From Clostridia bacterium (lineage in GTDB: Bacteria > Bacillota > Clostridia > Oscillospirales > CAG-272), in the NCBI GenBank assembly GCA_017386965.1, contig JAFOGE010000025.1, forward strand, positions 1 to 9,263: 9,263 nt of DNA. The letters run 5' to 3'. The notes below the pieces were generated by a model. That model was not told the origin of the DNA, did no database searches, and was given only the letters and a program-made list of their open reading frames with translations. Made by a program: the position numbers and the translations under genes. Numbering within the stretch: position 1 is the stretch's first letter; the number at the start of each line of letters is the position of its first letter. Below, in pieces: positions 1 to 5,747 of the stretch.

Positions 1-869
1 ACCAGCATGATCACCAGGATGGCCAGATCGCCCTCCGGGATTCCCTTGCCGAACACGACCTCTGCACTTTCGACTACGATGACGGTTTCAATTCCCGTCG
101 CCTCGGTAAAGTCTGCAAGCGCATCGTTCACGGTTGCATCCGAAATCGAAATCGACGTATAGTTGATCAGCTTGGAGTCCGTCGGCAAGACCTGCGCCGC
201 ATCCCCTCGGAAGGAGGATTCCAGATCCAGTGCCTCAATCTCCATACGCATACGGTCCATGATCACGGTCAGATTGGAGCTGAGCGAATAGGCGTAGTAG
301 GGATTGATGCTTCCCTGCACGATTCTGCCAAAGGGCGTCTGCTCGTTTCCGAACAGATAATTGATCTCGGTGCGAATCTCGTTGCCGACCCAGGCAATGC
401 AGTAATATTCCTCCATTTCCTCGGTGGTCAGGAAGATCAGCAGCAGCTTTTCCTCATATTCCGAGGACGGAACGGCACCGAATGCCTGATCGTATTGCTG
501 CTGTGCATAATCTTGAAATTTCGCCTCGGAGTAGGTTACGACCCCTCCCTTGCTCACCGTGGAAATGACCGATCCCAACATCGTGAAAAGAATGGCCAAG
601 GCAACGATCAAAATGATAATCGGCGCGAGAATTGCCGCGGCGATCCCTCCAAGGCATCCGCCGCCACCGTAATAACCATAGCCGTACGGACGGCGATGCC
701 ATCCTCCGTAAAAATGCGGACGGGGAGGTCTTGGACGATAACCGCCTCCCAGTCCTCCTCCGAATCCACCGCCGCGCGATCCTCCTCCGAATCCACCGCC
801 GCGAGATCCTCCTCCGAATCCACCGCCGCCAAAGCCGCCCCCTCTGGAGCCTCCACCCGGTCCCGGCAT
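1..869 (-). CDS. Gly-rich membrane protein of unknown function (3' end beyond window)
   Basis: No stop is reached at the left edge, so the gene is partial; 289 codons are visible. The ATG at 867-869 follows a good Shine-Dalgarno (GGAAGG, about 8 nt upstream). Residues 1-43 are almost all Gly with Ser/Arg/Phe, built on a nine-residue unit SRGGGFGGG. Residues 44-70 are rich in Arg, Pro, His and Tyr. A strong transmembrane segment covers about 74-103, followed by a roughly 175-residue soluble region. A new hydrophobic stretch (LAILVIML) starts at about 282, so a second membrane segment probably begins at the edge. Positive charge before the first segment suggests the Gly-rich end is cytoplasmic and the loop is outside (inference). 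From memory, pieces of the loop (LLLIFL near 142-147; FTEATGIETVIVV at 254-266) recall TPM-like envelope proteins of Clostridia, but this is weak. It lies 80 bases after the phosphoribosyltransferase gene, with no promoter of its own that I can see. Confidence 0.8.
   Translation of the reverse strand, partial: MPGPGGGSRGGGFGGGGFGGGSRGGGFGGGSRGGGFGGGLGGGYRPRPPRPHFYGGWHRRPYGYGYYGGGGCLGGIAAAILAPIIILIVALAILFTMLGSVISTVSKGGVVTYSEAKFQDYAQQQYDQAFGAVPSSEYEEKLLLIFLTTEEMEEYYCIAWVGNEIRTEINYLFGNEQTPFGRIVQGSINPYYAYSLSSNLTVIMDRMRMEIEALDLESSFRGDAAQVLPTDSKLINYTSISISDATVNDALADFTEATGIETVIVVESAEVVFGKGIPEGDLAILVIML
754..834 (-). repeat. 27-base tandem repeat encoding SRGGGFGGG, about 2.8 copies
   Basis: Three consecutive 27-base units lie at 754-780, 781-807 and 808-834. 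The first two differ at one base only (cgcgat versus cgagat), and the third matches through its first 22 bases. The unit is in frame and encodes the nine-residue Gly-rich unit of the membrane protein N-terminus. Near identity at synonymous sites points to recent duplication or slippage rather than only to selection for glycine. Confidence 0.9.
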
Positions 870-949
870 ACGAATACCTTCCTTTCTGCTCTTAGAGCAT
901 ATTCTCGATTGGAGGACGGAGCGAAACGCGCTCCGCCCGTTCGAAGCAA
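870..949 (-). other. Intergenic region with two inverted repeats
   Basis: This gap separates the phosphoribosyltransferase stop from the Gly-rich protein start. It holds a stem-loop at 914-938 (7-bp arms CGGAGCG/CGCTCCG, five-base loop, two more G-C pairs after one mismatch) and a smaller inverted repeat at 888-898 (GCTCT-A-AGAGC in the transcript). Neither is followed by a U-run on the minus strand, so neither is a standard intrinsic terminator. No convincing -35/-10 pair is visible, which suggests co-transcription of the two genes. Confidence 0.5.
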
Positions 950-1588
950 TTAAAGCTTGGAATATCCAAAGCTATTGACCAATGCGTCGATCTTTCTTCC
1001 CTCCCGACACATCGGGCATTCATGGGAAGGATAGGTTGCATAATCCTGCAGGTCCTTCGGATCAAAGACCGAATGAACCGGATAGCCCATGCACTCATCT
1101 ACGGTTGCAAAGATAGAAGAAATGCCGGCAACGTGTCCGTTGTAATACCGTACGGCCTCAATCGCCGCCTGCGCGGTGTAGCCCGTGGTAACGGAGGCCG
1201 CAAGGATCAGAACGTTCTTGCCCTCGATGGCCGAGAGAATGCTGTCGCGGAAGATGATCTGACTTCCCGTGGTATGCTCCGGCGTGATGACGTAGATGGT
1301 TTGGTGTGCATTGATGCTTACAAATGCCTCCTTCGTCAGCTCAGTTGCAAGGCAGGTGCCGATCACCTGCGTGCCATCCAGACATAGAATGGTATCCACG
1401 ATCGTGCTTCTCTTGTAGTAGGAAACCAGCTCCTTCGCCACGGCAGAGGCCTCCGAAAGGCGGGTCTTTTGCGTGGTAACGTCAATATAGTAATTGATAT
1501 GGCTGTGGCTGGTGGCAAAATGTCCCTTGGCCACACGCAAAAACAGGTTTCTTTGCTTGGTTTGAATCTTGTAGGATTGCCCGAACAT
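950..1588 (-). CDS. Orotate phosphoribosyltransferase-like protein
   Basis: The 212-residue product has a type I phosphoribosyltransferase fold. The hood and N-terminal part (1-60) leads into the core, and the PRPP-loop equivalent is VLILAASVTTGYTA at 126-139. Classical enzymes carry two acidic residues there (for example VDDV); this protein has Ala130-Ala131. A CPMC pair (Cys191, Cys194) near the C-terminus, just before a GYSKL ending, could bind a metal. From memory, clostridial proteins annotated as orotate phosphoribosyltransferase share both the acid-free loop and the CPxC tail, so this is probably a family trait and not a local mutation. Whether it makes OMP, acts on another substrate or only senses a nucleotide cannot be told. 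The frame stays open upstream to 1651, but the ATG at 1588 is chosen because it has an AGAGGTG Shine-Dalgarno and the promoter occupies 1622-1651. No pyrimidine gene is adjacent. Confidence 0.85.
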   Translation of the reverse strand: MFGQSYKIQTKQRNLFLRVAKGHFATSHSHINYYIDVTTQKTRLSEASAVAKELVSYYKRSTIVDTILCLDGTQVIGTCLATELTKEAFVSINAHQTIYVITPEHTTGSQIIFRDSILSAIEGKNVLILAASVTTGYTAQAAIEAVRYYNGHVAGISSIFATVDECMGYPVHSVFDPKDLQDYATYPSHECPMCREGRKIDALVNSFGYSKL

Positions 1589-1621
1589 CGTAAAGCACCT
1601 CTTCCTTCGTTTTGTGTCATT

Positions 1622-1651
1622 ATTATAACATACCGCTCTGCCCTCTGTCAA
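1622..1651 (-). promoter_or_regulatory. Sigma-70/SigA-type promoter for the phosphoribosyltransferase gene
   Basis: On the minus strand a perfect -35 TTGACA (1646-1651) and a perfect -10 TATAAT (1622-1627) are separated by 18 bases, with an extended TG one base before the -10. The predicted start of transcription is near 1615, giving a leader of about 27 nt. The promoter sits only 22 bases past the metH stop. No terminator separates them, so read-through from the methionine operon is possible. Confidence 0.85.
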
Positions 1652-1673
1652 GTCTTCTCCTCATAGAGGAACG

Positions 1674-4085
1674 TCAAATCGTTCGTTCGATCTCCTCGGC
1701 ATAGCGAACCGCGCCCATCGCATCCTTCGCATAGTAGTCCGCACCGATTGCGGCCGCGTATTCGGGATTGAGTACGGCACCGCCCACAATCACGCGGCAC
1801 CATGGCGCTCTCTTTCGCAACAGAAGAATCGTTTCCTCCATCGCGGGAACCGTCGTTGTCATCAGCGCGCTCAGCCCCACGATCGGACTGTGCAGGCGCA
1901 CCGCCTCGTCAGCAATCCTCTCGGGCGGTACGTCACGTCCCAGATCGGTGACCGCAAAGCCGTAATTCTCGAGCAGAAGCTTAACGATATTCTTCCCAAT
2001 GTCGTGAATATCCCCCTTGACCGTGGCCAGGAGGAATCCGCATCGGCTCGCGCCAGATCTCCCTGCCATCGCGCCCTTGATCACCTCAAAGGCCGATTTT
2101 GCGGCCTCTGCGCTCATCAAAAGCTGTGGGAGATAGACCGTTTTGCTTTCAAAGCCAATGCCCACGGCGTCCAGTGCGGGGATGATCTCCTCCTGCACCA
2201 CCGAAAGAGGCTCTCTCGCTTGGAGCAGCTCCCTTGTCAGAAGCGCGGCCTGCTCACGCAAGCCCTTCAGGATCGCATGCTGCAAGGGGTTCTCCGAGGA
2301 AAGTGCCGCTTTGCTCTCCCCTGCCGAAACGGCAGGTGAAGCCGACGCCGGAGAGGTCGAAAGCGTGGATGCATAGGCAATATAGGAGGCACAGTTGGGA
2401 TCCAGTCCCGCAAGCGCACAATAGGTCGCATAGGTCTTTTGCATCTCTGCAGAATAGGGATTGAGGATCGCGGCAGAAAGTCCGCGCTCCAAGGCCATGG
2501 CAAAGAAGGTTCCGTTGACCAGATCCCTTGCAGGAAGGCCAAAGGATACGTTGGACACGCCAAGAGAGGTGTGACACCCAAGCTCCCGTCGAATCAGCTC
2601 CACGGCGCGCAGAGTTTCTCTTGCCGCAGTCGCATCCGCGCTGACCGTCAGCGCCAGAGGATCAAAGAGCAGATCCTTACGGTCCAGACCGTATTCTTCG
2701 GCGCGCCCTACGATCCGCCGCGCGATCGCGAGGCGCTCCTCGGCGCGTGCGGGGATTCCGTTCTCGTCCAGCGTCAGCGCGACGACAAGGCCTCCATATT
2801 TCTTGGCAAGCGGAAAGACGGCATCCATGCTCTCGCGCTTTCCGTTGACCGAATTGATCATCGCCTTTCCGTTATAGCGGCGCAACGCGGCCTCCATGGC
2901 AACGGGATCGGACGTATCGATCTGCAACGGAAGTGCCGTGACCGCCTGCAGCTCGCAAACGGCGCGGCAAAGCAGCTCCCGCTCACAAATATCGGGCAGT
3001 CCGACGTTGACGTCCAGAATGTGCGCCCCCTTCTCCTCCTGGGAAAGCCCCTCGCGGAGAATGTAGTCCATGTCCTGACGCCGCAGGGCCTCCTGAAAAC
3101 GCTTCTTTCCGGTCGGATTGATGCGTTCCCCGATCAGCACGGGAAGGCCCCCGAAGGTAACTGTACGCGCGTAGGAGGACACGCAGGTTTCACTCTTCTT
3201 GACCACCGGGCAAGGCGTAATCTCCTCGCACGCCTGTCGCAGAGCCTCGATATAGTCGGGCGTTGTTCCGCAGCAGCCTCCTGCTACGCGAACTCCTTTT
3301 TTTACAAGTGCGGCAACCGCCGAGGCAAATTCCTTTGGCGCGACGTCGTAAACCGTTTTGCCGTCCACTGCGCGCGGGAGCCCCGCGTTGGGCTTGAGAA
3401 GGACGGGAACCGAGGCGCATCGCAGGTATTCCTCCACGACATTTCCCAACGCCGCAGGACCTTGTGAGCAGTTGACACCGATCGCATCCGCACCCATGCC
3501 CTCAAGCATGGCGGTCATGGCGGCGGGCGTGGCACCGGTCATCAGCTTTCCATCCTCCCCGTAGGCGTTGGAAACGAACACGGGAAGCGTACTGTTCTCC
3601 TTTGCGGCAAGCAAGGCCGCCTTGGTTTCATAGCTGTCATTCATGGTTTCGATCATGATCAAGTCCACTCCGTGGCGGACTCCGATCCGCACGGTTTGGG
3701 CAAAGATCTCTACCGCATCCTCAAAATCCAGATCCCCATAGGGCTTGAGCATCCGTCCCGTGGGGCCAAGATCCAGGGCCAGCCACTTCGGTTGCTTTCC
3801 ACAACTCTGCTCCTGTGCCTGACGTCCCAGCCGTACAGCCGCTCCGATGACGGCATCCAGCTCCTCCGACGTATATTTGAGGCGGTTCGCTCCGAAGGTG
3901 TTCAGATTGATCACGTTGCTCCCGGAATCAAAATAGGACGTATGGATCTCTAAAATCGCATCGGGATGCGTCAGATTCCAACGCTCGGGAAGCTCTCCCG
4001 GCATAAGACCGCGCTCCTGCAGAAGCGTTCCCATGCCTCCGTCGAGCAAAAGAATGTGTTGCTTGATATACTCTGTAATTTTCAT
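1674..4085 (-). CDS. metH: Cobalamin-dependent methionine synthase lacking the reactivation domain
   Basis: Transfers the methyl group of 5-methyltetrahydrofolate via cobalamin to homocysteine in the cytoplasm. Domains in order: homocysteine-binding barrel at about 1-290 (DGGMGT near 15-20; zinc ligands Cys206 in GVNCS and Cys271-Cys272 in GGCCG); folate-binding barrel at about 314-570 (GERINPTGKKRF, DVNVGLP, QIDTSDP); cap helices at about 600-680; cobalamin domain at 683-803 with GDIHDIG, where His694 is the predicted lower cobalt ligand and Asp692 its partner. At 803 residues it ends right after the cobalamin domain, whereas the E. coli enzyme (about 1,227) continues into an AdoMet-binding reactivation domain. 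That domain is encoded just upstream as a separate gene, a split also known in Thermotoga maritima. A Ser/Ala/Pro-rich linker of about 26 residues (573-598) follows the folate domain. The ATG is supported by AAAGGAGA, six bases upstream. Confidence 0.96.
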   Translation of the reverse strand: MKITEYIKQHILLLDGGMGTLLQERGLMPGELPERWNLTHPDAILEIHTSYFDSGSNVINLNTFGANRLKYTSEELDAVIGAAVRLGRQAQEQSCGKQPKWLALDLGPTGRMLKPYGDLDFEDAVEIFAQTVRIGVRHGVDLIMIETMNDSYETKAALLAAKENSTLPVFVSNAYGEDGKLMTGATPAAMTAMLEGMGADAIGVNCSQGPAALGNVVEEYLRCASVPVLLKPNAGLPRAVDGKTVYDVAPKEFASAVAALVKKGVRVAGGCCGTTPDYIEALRQACEEITPCPVVKKSETCVSSYARTVTFGGLPVLIGERINPTGKKRFQEALRRQDMDYILREGLSQEEKGAHILDVNVGLPDICERELLCRAVCELQAVTALPLQIDTSDPVAMEAALRRYNGKAMINSVNGKRESMDAVFPLAKKYGGLVVALTLDENGIPARAEERLAIARRIVGRAEEYGLDRKDLLFDPLALTVSADATAARETLRAVELIRRELGCHTSLGVSNVSFGLPARDLVNGTFFAMALERGLSAAILNPYSAEMQKTYATYCALAGLDPNCASYIAYASTLSTSPASASPAVSAGESKAALSSENPLQHAILKGLREQAALLTRELLQAREPLSVVQEEIIPALDAVGIGFESKTVYLPQLLMSAEAAKSAFEVIKGAMAGRSGASRCGFLLATVKGDIHDIGKNIVKLLLENYGFAVTDLGRDVPPERIADEAVRLHSPIVGLSALMTTTVPAMEETILLLRKRAPWCRVIVGGAVLNPEYAAAIGADYYAKDAMGAVRYAEEIERTI
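2293..2369 (-). other. Low-complexity interdomain linker of MetH with internal stem-loop
   Basis: Codes for MetH residues 573-598, dominated by Ser, Ala and Pro, between the folate barrel and the cobalamin cap. Within it, 2320-2336 is a perfect inverted repeat with 7-bp G-C-rich arms (CCTGCCG/CGGCAGG) and a three-base loop. It would form a hairpin in the message at a domain boundary. Confidence 0.6.
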
Positions 4086-4104
4086 ATCGTTCTCCTTTGG
4101 GAGA

Positions 4105-4719
4105 TCAGTTGGTTTCTTTCAGAATCCCTGCAATGGCCGTGACCGATTTGCTCGGTGACATCAAAAGCGTTTCGTTCAGGGTAAGCCCGATCCGCGCAGG
4201 GCAATCCAGATAGGAAAACACCTCCCTCTGCAGCGAAAGAGGCAAGTCCCCATAGCCCGGGCTAAAGCGCGGACGCAGTCCCTTTCCGCCTTCGCCCAGC
4301 TCTTGGGCGATCTCGGAGCAAAACCGATCGCAAACCGCTTCCACGTAGGCCGTTCCGATCGCTTGCAGCAGGAGCGCCTCAGCCGAGGAATGCTTCGCCG
4401 TACGGAAAATGAAGCGGTCGATCTCCAGTCCCGCAGTAGCGGCAAACAGCAGAATGCGATCGCAGCCCTCAAGAGCCCGTCCGAGAGAGGCAGAGGCAGT
4501 TGTGGCAAAGGTCAGATCCAAGATCTGCTCCTTTCGGTGTAGGGGAAGGACGGAAAAGCAGACCCGTCCTCGCAAAAGCGCCTCACTCTTTGCAAGGCAC
4601 GCATCCAACAGGCAATCCAGCTCGGGGGATGTCGCAGGTGTGCCCGCATAGCGAAGGATCTCGGACCGATCCAGGGGGAGCACTCCGTAACTGCGAACCG
4701 AAATACGTGCGTTGTTCAT
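4105..4719 (-). CDS. Stand-alone methionine synthase reactivation (AdoMet-binding) protein
   Basis: The 204-residue protein matches the C-terminal activation domain of cobalamin-dependent methionine synthase. Its expected job is to bind AdoMet and, with an electron donor, re-methylate cob(II)alamin in MetH after accidental oxidation. The key signature is RPRFSPGYGDLPLSLQ at about 148-163, matching the Arg-x-x-x-Gly-Tyr AdoMet-binding stretch of E. coli MetH (RPAPGY). It is followed by IGLTLNETLLMSPSKSVTAI, like the family's IG..LTES..M.P..SVSG segment. An N-terminal part of about 70 residues carries conserved-looking helices. Its ATG overlaps the metF stop by four bases (ATGA, 4716-4719), indicating translational coupling, and metH follows after 19 bases. 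T. maritima TM0269 is a structurally characterised stand-alone homologue. Confidence 0.92.
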   Translation of the reverse strand: MNNARISVRSYGVLPLDRSEILRYAGTPATSPELDCLLDACLAKSEALLRGRVCFSVLPLHRKEQILDLTFATTASASLGRALEGCDRILLFAATAGLEIDRFIFRTAKHSSAEALLLQAIGTAYVEAVCDRFCSEIAQELGEGGKGLRPRFSPGYGDLPLSLQREVFSYLDCPARIGLTLNETLLMSPSKSVTAIAGILKETN

Positions 4720-5594
4720 TGCTCGAGAATGCAGGAAAGATTCCTTTGGATCGCCTCGGCAACGTCCGGCTTATTCATGGAATAGACGTGTACGTTGGTA
4801 ATTCCGTTGGCGTAGAGGTCAATGATCTGATCGGTGGCATACGCAATTCCCGCCTGCCTCATGGCAGCGGGATTGCTCCCGAATTTATCAACCAGCGCCT
4901 TGAAGCGTTGCGGCATGAAGGATCCGGAAAGCTGAATGGCACGCGCCACCTGATTGCCGTTGGTGATCGGCATGATGCCGGGAATGACGGGGACGGTAAT
5001 ACCGGCCTCGCGGATCTTGTAGAGGAAGTTATAGAGCAAATTGTTGTCAAAAAACATCTGCGTGGTCAAAAAGGAGCATCCGGCTTCCACCTTTTCACGC
5101 AGGTAGCGGATGTCCTCCTTCTGATTGGCGCTCTCGGGGTGGATCTCGGGATAGCAAGCTCCGCCAATGCAGAAATCCGCGCCGCTCTCGCGAATCTCTC
5201 GAATCAGATCTACGGCATGGCGGTAGAAAAGACCGGAGCGATCACCCGAGGCAAGCTCCGGTGTCAGATCTCCGCGCAGAGCCATCACGTTCTCAATTCC
5301 CGCCCGTCGCATCTGCTCGATCTTCTCGCGCACGGTCTTTTGCGTGGAGGAAACGCAGGTCAGATGTGCGAGCGTTGGAACGCCGTAATGCTCCTTGATA
5401 TTCTTGGCGATCTCCAAGGTGTATTGACCGATTCCTCCGCCTGCCCCGTAGGTCACGCTCATAAAGGCAGGACGGAGCTTTGCGATCTCCTCTGTGGCAT
5501 GCTGCACCGAAGCAAAGGCGGTGTTGGTCTTTGGAGGAAAAACCTCAAAGGAAAGCGTCATTTTCCCCTGTGCGAGAAGCTCACTCAATTTCAT
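4716..5594 (-). CDS. metF: 5,10-methylenetetrahydrofolate reductase
   Basis: Reduces 5,10-methylene-THF to 5-methyl-THF using FAD, supplying the methyl donor for the MetH encoded two genes downstream. The 292-residue length is typical of bacterial MetF, a single TIM barrel. Visible motifs: SFEVFPPK with Glu17 (equivalent to E. coli Glu28, which acts as the acid on the folate), VTYGAGG at 47-53, LRGD with Asp109 (equivalent to the flavin-tuning Asp120), Gln179 followed by FFDN at 181-184, and PGIMPI at 205-210. The ATG has an AAGGAG site about ten bases upstream. This is the first gene of the metF / reactivation protein / metH operon. No metV or other Wood-Ljungdahl partner is visible, which argues for a biosynthetic methionine role. 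Confidence 0.96.
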   Translation of the reverse strand: MKLSELLAQGKMTLSFEVFPPKTNTAFASVQHATEEIAKLRPAFMSVTYGAGGGIGQYTLEIAKNIKEHYGVPTLAHLTCVSSTQKTVREKIEQMRRAGIENVMALRGDLTPELASGDRSGLFYRHAVDLIREIRESGADFCIGGACYPEIHPESANQKEDIRYLREKVEAGCSFLTTQMFFDNNLLYNFLYKIREAGITVPVIPGIMPITNGNQVARAIQLSGSFMPQRFKALVDKFGSNPAAMRQAGIAYATDQIIDLYANGITNVHVYSMNKPDVAEAIQRNLSCILEQ

Positions 5595-5628
5595 ATTCTA
5601 CTCGCTCCTTCCGAAAAATCTTTTTTTC

Positions 5629-5657
5629 ATTATAGCACGGATTTTCCGTAAAATCAA
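5629..5657 (-). promoter_or_regulatory. Promoter of the metF operon
   Basis: On the minus strand -35 TTGATT (5652-5657) and -10 TATAAT (5629-5634) are 17 bases apart, with an extended TG before the -10. Transcription should begin near 5622, so the leader is about 28 nt, with no room for a SAM riboswitch or T-box. The spacer holds the palindrome annotated at 5637-5649. Confidence 0.8.
5637..5649. promoter_or_regulatory. Possible operator: 13-base inverted repeat in the metF promoter spacer
   Basis: ACGGATTTTCCGT has 5-base arms (ACGGA/TCCGT) around an A/T centre and fits entirely between the -35 and -10 boxes. A protein bound here would block RNA polymerase, so it is a candidate repressor site. 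No known regulator is assigned, and the arms are short enough for chance. Confidence 0.4.
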
Positions 5658-5690
5658 GGTGTTTTCAGGAAGAATCCACTCCCGCGCCAC

Positions 5691-5728
5691 AAAAAAGAGC
5701 GCTGAATGCCCGGTACGCATTCAGCGCT
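5691..5728 (-). terminator. Rho-independent terminator after the GH43-like gene
   Basis: Perfect 12-bp stem (AGCGCTGAATGC/GCATTCAGCGCT, 5698-5709 and 5717-5728) with a seven-base loop. On the minus strand it is followed by CTTTTTT (5691-5697). It begins 20 bases past the glycosidase stop and separates that transcript from the metF promoter. Confidence 0.93.
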
Positions 5729-5747
5729 AAAAAAGCAAGGTGCAATC

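Noticed and set aside
754..834. CRISPR-like array
   Set aside because: The 27-base units are directly adjacent with no spacers and lie in frame inside a coding sequence.
495..953. Plus-strand open frame with Ser/Glu-rich repeats, and a minus-strand frame at 608-949 with acidic repeats
   Set aside because: Both are frame-shifted readings of the 27-base repeat; the Gly-rich frame has the Shine-Dalgarno, a membrane helix and no stop to the window edge.
1589..1651. Longer N-terminus (21 extra residues) for the phosphoribosyltransferase
   Set aside because: That stretch carries the -10/-35 promoter and leader, and the ATG at 1588 has a good Shine-Dalgarno.
1658..1670. Small hairpin after metH as a terminator
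   Set aside because: Only five base pairs and no U-run after it on the minus strand.
2439..3467. Long plus-strand open frame (342 codons) opposite metH
   Set aside because: It lies wholly inside metH on the other strand and its translation has no domain-like pattern.
4500..5651. Long plus-strand open frame (383 codons) opposite metF and the reactivation gene
   Set aside because: It is antisense to two confidently identified genes, has no recognisable motifs, and follows from their codon bias.
5595..5747. SAM riboswitch or T-box upstream of metF
   Set aside because: The region is accounted for by a terminator and a promoter with a short leader; no multi-stem leader structure is visible.
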